Assembly: GCA_014896305.1 (NCBI GenBank)
Contig: JADBKQ010000018.1
Coordinates: forward strand, 1 to 37,977
Source of the DNA: Limnochordaceae bacterium
GTDB lineage: Bacteria; Bacillota; Limnochordia; Limnochordales; DUMU01
Direction of reading: 5' to 3'
Length of the DNA stretch: 37,977 bases
Positions 7,355 through 13,516 of the stretch are shown here, piece after piece. The notes under the pieces are model-generated. The model saw only the letters and a program-made list of their open reading frames with translations. It ran no database searches and was not told the DNA's origin. The position numbers and the translations under genes are program-made. How positions within the stretch are numbered: position 1 is the first letter of the stretch; every line of letters starts with the position of its first letter.

Positions 7355-8731
7355 CTACTTCTTCCGTGCCAGGTCCCGGGCCAGAATCTGACGCATCTGG
7401 TCTGCTGCTGCCTTCATCTCATTTTCGATCGACTTCTGATTGGCGATGATGTTGTAGAGGTGGTTCCCCATGATACCGGCCATGTCGTTGTACGAGGGCC
7501 AGTAATCGAAGTTCTTGACGATGCCGGCTCCATACAGGTTCTGCAAAATCCAAGCCTTCAGCATCTGGGCCTGCTTGTCAGGCAGGAAGCCCAGCCAGAG
7601 ATCCCAGAGCTTCTCGTCAGGCCGCATGGGCTGCACTCGCCGGGCCTGTACGAAGATCTCCTCTGCCTGCCGGCTCGCCAGCCACTCGCAAAGCTTCCAG
7701 GCATCGTCAGGATGCTTGTTGCCAGCCGGGATGCTCCACATGTGCCCCTGGGCGAAATCGTACTGGCCGTGCGGCCCGGCTGGGAACGGCAACACGGTCC
7801 AGTGGAACATGCTGCGGCCCGCGGCTTGGCGTTGCTGCAGCACTGTGTTTAGCTGCTGGAAATAGCTGAGCCAGCCTTCCCACAGGCCGACGTAGCCAGC
7901 CCATTCGTTGCGGTCTGCGCTCAGGGTCAGCGTGGGTGGCGGTGCTGCCTTGGCGTTCCAGACCAGGTTGTACCAGAACCGGAGCATGGCGGCTGTGCCT
8001 GCGTCGTCCACCGCCACGTCTTTACCGTCGTTCGTGAGCCAGTAATGGCCGGTGAAGTTGTAGGTCCATTGCAGGTTATTGAGGCCTCCCCAAAACACCG
8101 GGTTCGTGGTACCCCAGATTCCTTGCGAGGGCCGGGCGATTTTGGTGGCGGCCCGTTCCAGGTCGGCCACCGTCCACTTCATCGGCGGCACGGGCAGTCC
8201 GGCCTCATCCAAAAGGTCGACGTTGGCAAACCAGATCATGGCGTTGTAGTCGAACGGTGTGCCCCATATCCGCCCGTTGTAGCGGACCGACTCTTGTGCT
8301 GGGGGAATGAACTGCTGTAGCGCGGCCACCGAGCTCGTCTCGATCCGGCTGGTCAAGTCCATGAGCATACCATTGAGAACCCAGGTCGGCTTGTACTGGG
8401 CCCACGTTTGGAACACATCGGGGGGCTGGCCGGCTGCAACCTGCGTCATGATCTTGTTGGGATAATCGCCGTACGGGGTGATCTGGATCTTCAGTTCATA
8501 CTGGGGAAACTGCTTCTCGAAAGCGGCTTTGATCCCATTGAAGACAAGTCCTTCAGCTACTGGATCTCCATACGTGGCCAGTGTGAGGGTTGTACGGGCG
8601 GCGACCGGAACGGTCGCGGCCATTCCCCCCACCATCAACCCGGCGGTCATGGCCGAAACCCCGGCGACGGCCACTGCTGCCCTCTGAGAGAGCCCTTTGA
8701 GCGACCGTTTTCCTGTTTCTCGATCTTGCAT
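7355..8731 (-). CDS. Extracellular sugar-type ABC solute-binding protein
   Basis: This is a family 1-like periplasmic/extracellular binding protein, the kind that delivers sugars or oligosaccharides to ABC permeases. Visible are a signal-like N-terminus (basic start, hydrophobic AAVAVAGVSAMTAGLMVGGMAA) and then LTLATYGDPVAEGLVFNGIKAAFEKQFP. The segments TQVAAGQPPDVFQ, GTPFDYNAMIWFANVDLLDEAGLP and PMKWTVADLERAATKIA follow, all classic for the family. No lipobox cysteine follows the hydrophobic stretch, which is unexpected for a monoderm binding protein. ATG 8731 is chosen because AAGGAGG lies 9 nt upstream; the TTG at 8740 abuts that site. No permease or ATPase gene is adjacent, so this is an orphan binding protein. 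The substrate cannot be told from the sequence. Confidence 0.9.
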   Translation of the reverse strand: MQDRETGKRSLKGLSQRAAVAVAGVSAMTAGLMVGGMAATVPVAARTTLTLATYGDPVAEGLVFNGIKAAFEKQFPQYELKIQITPYGDYPNKIMTQVAAGQPPDVFQTWAQYKPTWVLNGMLMDLTSRIETSSVAALQQFIPPAQESVRYNGRIWGTPFDYNAMIWFANVDLLDEAGLPVPPMKWTVADLERAATKIARPSQGIWGTTNPVFWGGLNNLQWTYNFTGHYWLTNDGKDVAVDDAGTAAMLRFWYNLVWNAKAAPPPTLTLSADRNEWAGYVGLWEGWLSYFQQLNTVLQQRQAAGRSMFHWTVLPFPAGPHGQYDFAQGHMWSIPAGNKHPDDAWKLCEWLASRQAEEIFVQARRVQPMRPDEKLWDLWLGFLPDKQAQMLKAWILQNLYGAGIVKNFDYWPSYNDMAGIMGNHLYNIIANQKSIENEMKAAADQMRQILARDLARKK

Positions 8732-9002
8732 GGATGCCAACCTCCTTCACCTATCAACTGCCTGTGAACTGCGTTCGACTCAGCCACCCCGGCTGCGGTG
8801 TTCTCACCGATGGCTGCAGCCGCGGCGCTGACACTTTCTTGCCGATAGTTACAAACCCCCGGAATAAAGCTTCTGCAGCCTTCGTTCCTTTCCTGCGCAA
8901 GACGGTCGCTTCTCTTTCCCCAAATGGGGGCGGATGGATAGGTAGGGTGGGTCCTGTTCATACTGCGGGGTGAGCACTTCCAAGGGAGGGGGTGTCACCC
9001 AC
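8732..9002. promoter_or_regulatory. Divergent intergenic region
   Basis: This is the spacer between the solute-binding protein (minus) and the yaaL-like gene (plus). On the minus strand the strong ribosome binding site AAGGAGG is at about 8741-8747. A short hairpin can form at about 8796-8825 (GGCTGC/GCAGCC outside, GGTG-AGAA-CACC inside). I could not recognise a riboswitch or a consensus promoter for either gene. Confidence 0.35.
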
Positions 9003-9590
9003 GTGAGTGTGGAGCATGTACCCGGCCCAGATTCCAGCTCAAACTCCAGACCTGACTCGAGCTTGAGCCTGGAGTCCCGGACTAGCCTAGGCTTAGGGCC
9101 CAAGCCCAGCTTAAGCCTGGGCTTGGACTCTAGCCTGGGCTCTGGTTGCTGGCGGTGGCTCAAGCGATGGGGGATGCGGGCGGCCGGCAGGAGGTGGAGG
9201 ATCCGCCGGGTTGCAGACCCCGCGGAGCGGCGGAGGATCTGTCTGGATGCGCTCAGGGCCATGCGCCGGCTTGCCCGTTGGTATGAACAGGGGCGATCGT
9301 GGTATCGGCGGTGGGCCGGGCGAGGGGAAGGGGAATCCGGGGTTCTTGCGGTAACCGCCGGCGTCCCGCCCTACTTTCGTTCTTTGAATGCGGACTTTCT
9401 GGAGCGGGTGCGCAAAGCACAGGAAGAGTGGCAGCTCGCCCAGGCTCATTTCGAGGAGGTAGCTGATCCGATTCTCGTCGATCACGCCGCGTACTGGATC
9501 AAGGAGGCGGAAAAAAGGTATATTCTCTTGTTCCAGCAGGCTCGCCAGCAGCAACAGGCCGCGCGTTCGACGTCAGCCCGGACCAAGTAG
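9003..9590 (+). CDS. YaaL-like DUF2508 family protein with long N-terminal extension
   Basis: The C-terminal 60 or so residues (DFLERVRKAQEEWQLAQAHF, then DPILVDHAAYWIKEAEKRYI) match the DUF2508/YaaL family, whose gene follows recR in Bacillus. The family is normally about 75-85 residues and its function is unknown. Here it is preceded by about 130 extra residues. The first part (to about residue 60) is Ser/Leu/Gly-rich and encoded by self-complementary repetitive DNA (9040-9140). The middle is Arg/Trp-rich. GTG 9003 has AGGGAGGGGG about 10 nt upstream. ATG 9174 or a later start would remove the repetitive part, so the start is uncertain. An upstream GTG at 8970 has no ribosome binding site. 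The order recR-yaaL is kept but split by hflX and the binding protein gene on the other strand. Confidence 0.75.
   Translation: MSVEHVPGPDSSSNSRPDSSLSLESRTSLGLGPKPSLSLGLDSSLGSGCWRWLKRWGMRAAGRRWRIRRVADPAERRRICLDALRAMRRLARWYEQGRSWYRRWAGRGEGESGVLAVTAGVPPYFRSLNADFLERVRKAQEEWQLAQAHFEEVADPILVDHAAYWIKEAEKRYILLFQQARQQQQAARSTSARTK
9100..9126. repeat. Perfect 10-bp inverted repeat inside the yaaL-like 5' region
   Basis: CCAAGCCCAG (9100-9109) and CTGGGCTTGG (9117-9126) are exact reverse complements around a 7-nt loop. Outer, imperfect pairing of GGAGTCC with GGACTC extends the potential hairpin to roughly 9070-9145. The run of AGCCTGG/AGCTTAAGCCTGGG motifs makes this a low-complexity patch, which argues that the first codons of the open frame may not be translated. 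Confidence 0.6.
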
Positions 9591-9690
9591 ACCAAGAGGT
9601 CAAATGGTTTCGTGCTGGTCGGGTTGGGAGCAGCGAGGGAAGCACCTCTACCATCTGAAAGAAAAGTTGGGAGTAGTTACATGGAAGGCC

Positions 9691-9719
9691 TTGCCCGGCC
9701 AGATGGGGAATGGTATAAT
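9691..9719 (+). promoter_or_regulatory. Promoter of rpsF-ssb-rpsR
   Basis: TTGCCC (9691-9696), a 17-bp spacer and TATAAT (9714-9719), with a TGG immediately before the -10 that gives an extended -10 element. Transcription would start near 9726 and leave a leader of about 65 nt before rpsF. It is well placed to drive the three-gene ribosomal protein operon. Confidence 0.75.
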
Positions 9720-9725
9720 CGCACC

Positions 9726-9790
9726 GGTTTGTAACCCCGTTTCAGCTGGAAGGCTGAAGCCATTAGTCCAGGGGGAGGAGGTGAAGCCAG
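9726..9790 (+). promoter_or_regulatory. Structured rpsF leader, candidate S6:S18 autoregulatory element
   Basis: The leader can fold a hairpin TTCAGC (9741-9746)/GCTGAA (9753-9758). An outer helix pairs CCCC (9735-9738) with GGGG (9771-9774), which touches the rpsF ribosome binding site GGAGGAGGTG (9774-9783). A CCG trinucleotide is present at 9737-9739. Known rpsF leaders in many bacteria bind the S6:S18 complex through a small helix with a conserved CCG and repress translation. The assignment here rests on position and fold, and I could not test it against the family model. Confidence 0.45.
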
Positions 9791-10420
9791 GTGCGCCCAT
9801 ATGAGTTGATGGTCCTGCTCAGTGCCCGCCTGGAAGGGGACGAAGCGGTTGAAACGCTGCTATCCCGGGTCGGAAAGATGATCACCGACGGCGGGGGGAT
9901 GGTCAAGGCGATCGACCGCTGGGGGCGTCGCCGGCTTGCTTACGAGATCGATGGAATGACCGAGGGGTACTATGCGGTCTTCCAGTTCGATGCCGAGCCT
10001 TCGGCCGTAGCAGAGCTCAACCGGGTTCTGCGCATCACCGAAGGCATCGTGCGCCATATCATCGTCCGGCCCAACGAAGTGACTCGGCGGGCACGGATTG
10101 CAGCTGCTTCCCGGCGGCAGCCGGTGGCATCGACTGCTCCAGCCGCTGGTGCGGCGGGTGCAGCGCCAGCGGCCGCTGCTAGTCGGGTGGCGCCCGCTGC
10201 TCCTGCTGGTGACACGCAGCAGCCTGCTGCGGGGGAGAAGGAGCAGAGGTTTGAGGAGGCAGCCAGACCAGCAGAGCTGGCGTCGGCCAATGGTGCTACC
10301 GCCGACAAAGCACCGTCTGCGGTGCCTGTAGCACCCGCACAAGACGCACAAGAGGCGGCTGCGAGGCAGACGGTAACGGCAGAGCAGACTGCAGAGCCTG
10401 CGCCACAACCGGCGGAGTGA
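9791..10420 (+). CDS. rpsF: 30S ribosomal protein S6 with long Ala/Pro/Gln-rich tail
   Basis: S6 binds the central domain of 16S rRNA as a heterodimer with S18, which is encoded two genes downstream. The conserved core covers residues 1 to about 97 (MRPYELMVLLSARLEGDEAV, then WGRRRLAYEIDGMTEGYYAVFQF and ITEGIVRHIIVR). The remaining 110 or so residues are an Ala/Pro/Gln/Glu-rich low-complexity tail, so the protein is about twice the usual 95-100 residues. The GTG start at 9791 has GGAGGAGG 7-8 nt upstream. The frame is intact to its stop and codon use in the tail stays GC-rich, so the extension looks translated. ssb follows 15 nt later. Confidence 0.95.
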   Translation: MRPYELMVLLSARLEGDEAVETLLSRVGKMITDGGGMVKAIDRWGRRRLAYEIDGMTEGYYAVFQFDAEPSAVAELNRVLRITEGIVRHIIVRPNEVTRRARIAAASRRQPVASTAPAAGAAGAAPAAAASRVAPAAPAGDTQQPAAGEKEQRFEEAARPAELASANGATADKAPSAVPVAPAQDAQEAAARQTVTAEQTAEPAPQPAE

Positions 10421-10435
10421 GCTGGGGGGAGCGGC

Positions 10436-11122
10436 GTGTTCAACAAGGTGATCCTGATCGGGCGCCTGGTGGCTGATCCTCAGATCCGCCATACGCAGAC
10501 CGGACGATCGGTGACGAACTTTCGCTTGGCCGTAGACCGGCCGGGTGCTGGCCGTTCCGGGGAAGGACAGGAGCGACAGACGGATTTCATCGACATTGTC
10601 ACCTGGGATCGCCTAGCGGACACCTGTTCCAACTACTTGCGCAAAGGCCGTCTGGTGGCTGTGGATGGGCGATTGCAGATCCGGGAGTACGACGGCCAGG
10701 ACGGAGTGCGCCGCAAGGTAGCCGAAGTGGTGGCCAATGACGTACGGTTCCTGGACCGGGGCGGTCAGCGGCCCGAGTCACAATTTGCGGCGGGTGAAGG
10801 CGAAAACGAGTTTGGTGAGCCTGCTGGTGCCAGCGGCTCTCTGCCCACCTATGGCTCGCTGTCCAACTTCGACGAGGGTTCGCCAAGGCAGGGAGACGGT
10901 TCAGCGCCGAGCTTCAACACAGGGCCGCTGCCTGGCCGGGAGGGTACGGGAGTCCCTCGCTATCCTCGCTATAGCTATGGCACTTCCGGCGAGACCGAAG
11001 GTCGCCGGGGCAGCGAGACGGGTCAGGAGACCGCCGCTTCTGGCGAAGAGCGGGGAAAGGCTCATCCCGATGGGGATGAGCCAGGAAAGCTCGATGGACC
11101 GGTAGATGACGTTCCGTTCTGA
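10436..11122 (+). CDS. ssb: Single-stranded DNA-binding protein
   Basis: SSB coats single-stranded DNA in replication, recombination and repair. The OB fold occupies residues 1 to about 110: MFNKVILIGRLVADPQIRHT, SVTNFRLAVDRP, TDFIDIVTWDRLADTCSNYLRKG, and RLVAVDGRLQIREYDGQDG. A disordered Gly/Ser/Glu-rich linker follows, and the protein ends in the acidic tip DGPVDDVPF, the docking site for partner proteins. Length 228 is above the usual 160-180 because of the long linker. The GTG start at 10436 has GGGGGGAG upstream. It lies between rpsF and rpsR, the standard Firmicutes order. Confidence 0.96.
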   Translation: MFNKVILIGRLVADPQIRHTQTGRSVTNFRLAVDRPGAGRSGEGQERQTDFIDIVTWDRLADTCSNYLRKGRLVAVDGRLQIREYDGQDGVRRKVAEVVANDVRFLDRGGQRPESQFAAGEGENEFGEPAGASGSLPTYGSLSNFDEGSPRQGDGSAPSFNTGPLPGREGTGVPRYPRYSYGTSGETEGRRGSETGQETAASGEERGKAHPDGDEPGKLDGPVDDVPF

Positions 11123-11149
11123 TCTGAGCGAGATAGGGGACGATGAAGC

Positions 11150-11398
11150 ATGGGCGATGTACACGTATCAAAGGAGCGCAGAAGCCGTAAGGGACGCCGG
11201 AAGGTCTGCGCGTTCTGCCAGGATCGGATTGATATGGCCGATTACAAGGATCTGGCCAGACTTCGCCGGTTCATGAGCGAGCGCGGCAAAATCTTGCCGC
11301 GGCGGATCACCGGCAATTGCGCCCGCCATCAACGGAGCTTGACCCTGGCGATCAAGCGGGCCCGAGAGATGGCGCTATTGCCGTACGTGGTGGACTAG
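11150..11398 (+). CDS. rpsR: 30S ribosomal protein S18
   Basis: S18 pairs with S6 on the small subunit platform. The core ([25 protein letters not shown], then [22 protein letters not shown]) is unmistakable. The version here keeps a putative zinc site: C20 and C23 (CAFC) near the N-terminus and C57 and H60 (CARH) further on. Many bacteria have zinc-free S18 paralogues, so under zinc limitation this form would be the one replaced. No second rpsR is in the window. The ATG start has AGGGGA about 10 nt upstream. It is the last gene of the rpsF operon and a terminator follows. Confidence 0.97.
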   Translation: MGDVHVSKERRSRKGRRKVCAFCQDRIDMADYKDLARLRRFMSERGKILPRRITGNCARHQRSLTLAIKRAREMALLPYVVD

Positions 11399-11437
11399 GC
11401 AGCCTGACGGGCAGTACCTGGCACTTGATTCAATACG

Positions 11438-11470
11438 GGCGGTCTCCTTCAAGGGAGCCGCTCTTTTCTT
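11438..11470 (+). terminator. Terminator after rpsR
   Basis: GCGGTCTCC and GGGAGCCGC form a stem with one mismatch around a TTCAA loop, followed by TCTTTTCTT. It lies 40 bp behind the rpsR stop and closes the rpsF-ssb-rpsR operon. Confidence 0.75.
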
Positions 11471-11658
11471 CCTTTGCGGTGATGAGGGGGAATGCGGCTC
11501 GTCCGGGGCGGGAGGCGCAGGGATGGGCCCGTGAGTGGCGAAGTTGGACGCCAGGATATGACGGCCTGGTGGTCGTGGGAACGCACCCCGTCGAGCCTGC
11601 TTGCCGGAGACCGAGCCAGGCAGGAACCCAGGCGCTCGGGCGCTAAGGAGGTGGCACT

Positions 11659-11976
11659 GTGCAAGCAGCCTCGCCCGAAGCTGAAATCGCTCGCCAGGTA
11701 AAGGCGGTAGAGTGGCTGAAGGCGGAATTGCTGGTGGAGTTGGGCAAAGCCTATCGGGGAGCAGCCAGCGGCAACAGGGATGAGATGCTGGACGGCCTGG
11801 CCAACTGCCAGGTGCTTTTGTCGATTCTGGCCCGCCGCCTGGGGATAGACCTGCAGACGCTGGATGAGGCGGTGGATGCCAAGTTGGCCGCCCACCAGCA
11901 GCAGGGCCATTCCCTCGAGCGCTGGTTTGGGGATTTCACCGCTGTACGGCAGCACCGCCGAGGCGCCAAGAGGTGA
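11659..11976 (+). CDS. MazG-like family protein
   Basis: A 105-residue protein resembling the small MazG-like family found next to ssb-rpsR and yybS in Firmicutes. The pattern AVEWLKAELLVELGKAYRGAASGNRDEMLDGLANCQVLLSILARRLGI is typical: two long helices with a conserved Ala/Leu-rich core, then a short tail with the LERWFGDFTAV segment. MazG proteins hydrolyse nucleoside triphosphates using EExxE metal ligands. I do not see that full motif, so enzymatic activity is unproven. The GTG start at 11659 has AAGGAGGTG 5-6 nt upstream. Its stop overlaps the yybS start (GTGA), so the two are translationally coupled. Confidence 0.75.
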   Translation: MQAASPEAEIARQVKAVEWLKAELLVELGKAYRGAASGNRDEMLDGLANCQVLLSILARRLGIDLQTLDEAVDAKLAAHQQQGHSLERWFGDFTAVRQHRRGAKR

Positions 11977-12950
11977 GTGTCTTGTCGAGGCCGGTCTCGT
12001 CCCGGGACATTGCGGAGAGTGGCCTGTTCGTTGCGGCTACGTTGACCCTGGTTCTCCTGGGGGTGACTTTTCTGCGCCCCTTGCTCTACCTGCTCCCCAC
12101 TCCCCTGGCGGTGGTGACTCGCCGCCGGGGTTGGGTCTGGGGGGCGTTGGCAGCCATCGGTGTCACCCTTTTGTCTGTCTTCCTGGTGGGGGCCGATGCG
12201 GGGGGCGTGCTGGTTTTGGCCAGCGCCGGTCTGGTGATCGGCGGTATCAGCCGCTACCCCTGGCAAGCCGTGCCGGTAGTGATGGTAGGCAGTGTCGTGC
12301 TGGCGCTGGGGCTGGTGGCGCTCCTCGCTGCCTGGGCGGGGGTAGCTGGTCAATCCTTGACCTCGTGGTATGACCAGCTCCTGGCTGCACTGCACCGGGG
12401 CATCGTCGAGCTGTACCATCAAACGCTGACCGGCGTGCAACAGGAACAAGCGATCGCTCAGGCGGAGGCGTTGCTGGCGCCGCTGCGACTGTTATGGCCG
12501 GCTGCTCTCCTGATCAGCTCGGGGGGAATTGCCCTGGTCAACTACGGGTTGCTTCGCCTCCTCTTGCATCGCTTGGGGGACGAGATCCCCGCAGGGCCGT
12601 CGTTTTCCCGCTGGCATCTGCCCTGGCCGTTTCTGTGGGGCTTGATCGCGGGATTGGCCGCGATGTATCTAGCCGAGCCACTCTCCGGACAGCTGGGAGC
12701 CTCGGGCCGGACGGTCTTACAGGCCATAGGCCTCAACCTGGAAGCTATCTTCAGTTTGGTCTTTGGTGTGCAAGGGGTAGCTCTGGTCTGGTTCTGGCTC
12801 GAACGCACAGGAGTCACGCCGGTGTGGCGATGGCTGGTGGTTGTCCTGGCTTTTCTATGGCCGCTGATGTGGATGGCGCTGGTTCTGGCGGGCGCTCTCG
12901 ACAGCTGGTTTGACTGGCGCAAACTGGAACATCACGAGGAGGTCCGGTGA
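11973..12950 (+). CDS. yybS: YybS-like DUF2232 membrane protein
   Basis: A polytopic membrane protein of the YybS/DUF2232 family, whose genes lie between rpsR and rplI in many Firmicutes. Function is unknown. Hydrophobic segments are visible at about residues 18-42, 54-75, 80-92, 100-124, 172-200, 215-232, 245-275 and 290-310, so about eight spans. The segment TFLRPLLYLLPTPLAVVTRRRGW near the start matches the family's conserved first loop. Length 325 is normal. The GTG start overlaps the stop of the MazG-like gene, and its own stop overlaps the possible GTG start of rplI, so the whole stretch is a coupled operon. Confidence 0.85.
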   Translation: MSVLSRPVSSRDIAESGLFVAATLTLVLLGVTFLRPLLYLLPTPLAVVTRRRGWVWGALAAIGVTLLSVFLVGADAGGVLVLASAGLVIGGISRYPWQAVPVVMVGSVVLALGLVALLAAWAGVAGQSLTSWYDQLLAALHRGIVELYHQTLTGVQQEQAIAQAEALLAPLRLLWPAALLISSGGIALVNYGLLRLLLHRLGDEIPAGPSFSRWHLPWPFLWGLIAGLAAMYLAEPLSGQLGASGRTVLQAIGLNLEAIFSLVFGVQGVALVWFWLERTGVTPVWRWLVVVLAFLWPLMWMALVLAGALDSWFDWRKLEHHEEVR

Positions 12951-12955
12951 TAGCA

Positions 12956-13399
12956 ATGGAGGTCATTTTAACTCAAGATGTCAAGGGACTGGGCGAGAAG
13001 GGACAGTTGGTGAAGGTTGCGGACGGGTATGGCCGCAATTTCCTGTTGCCGCGCGGCATGGCGGTACTGGCCACCGTCGGCAATCGGAAGCAGATGGAGG
13101 ACTTGCGGATGGTCCAGTCCCGCCGCCTTCGCCGCCAGGAGAGAGAGGCCGAGGCGTTGGCAGAGAAGCTGGCAGGTGTAGCGGTGACGCTCACGGCCAA
13201 AGCCGGCGAAGGCGGCAAGCTCTTTGGTTCGGTCACGGGTGGAGACATTGTGGATGCTTTGGCCAAACAGGGCATTGTGGTGGACAAACGGAAGGTGGAA
13301 TTGGAGGAACCGATCAAGTCCGTGGGAGAGTACACGGTCCCGGTACGCCTGCTGCCCGGGCGTACGGTGGATCTGCATGTGAAGGTGGAGGCTCAGTAA
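12956..13399 (+). CDS. rplI: 50S ribosomal protein L9
   Basis: L9 binds 23S rRNA near the base of the L1 stalk with its N-terminal domain and reaches across ribosomes with a long helix. The N-terminus MEVILTQDVKGLGEKGQLVKVADGYGRNFLLPRGMAV is the family signature. A long charged helix (about 42-75) and a C-terminal domain (LFGSVTGGDIVDAL, then VGEYTVPVRL) follow. ATG 12956 gives the canonical N-terminus, but GAGGAGG at 12936-12942 is spaced 13 nt from it and 4 nt from an in-frame GTG at 12947 that overlaps the yybS stop. The protein may therefore start three codons earlier. It is about 147 residues, the usual size. Confidence 0.96.
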   Translation: MEVILTQDVKGLGEKGQLVKVADGYGRNFLLPRGMAVLATVGNRKQMEDLRMVQSRRLRRQEREAEALAEKLAGVAVTLTAKAGEGGKLFGSVTGGDIVDALAKQGIVVDKRKVELEEPIKSVGEYTVPVRLLPGRTVDLHVKVEAQ

Positions 13400-13516
13400 G
13401 AGGTGGCTCCCGCCGGTGTGTCACGCCCAGCCGAGGCTGCCGGGGCGTCTCCGGCGGCCACGACGCCCAGTTCATCTTCGCCGCTGTCTCCCCTCCGCCG
13501 TGCGGCGAGGAGGGCC

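Noticed and set aside
5462-7852. 796-residue plus-strand open frame
   Set aside because: It is antisense to hflX and the solute-binding protein gene, both of which show full family motifs. Its translation has no recognisable domain and reflects codon bias of the opposite strand.
9604-9804. 66-residue open frame before rpsF
   Set aside because: It spans the rpsF promoter and leader and lacks a ribosome binding site.
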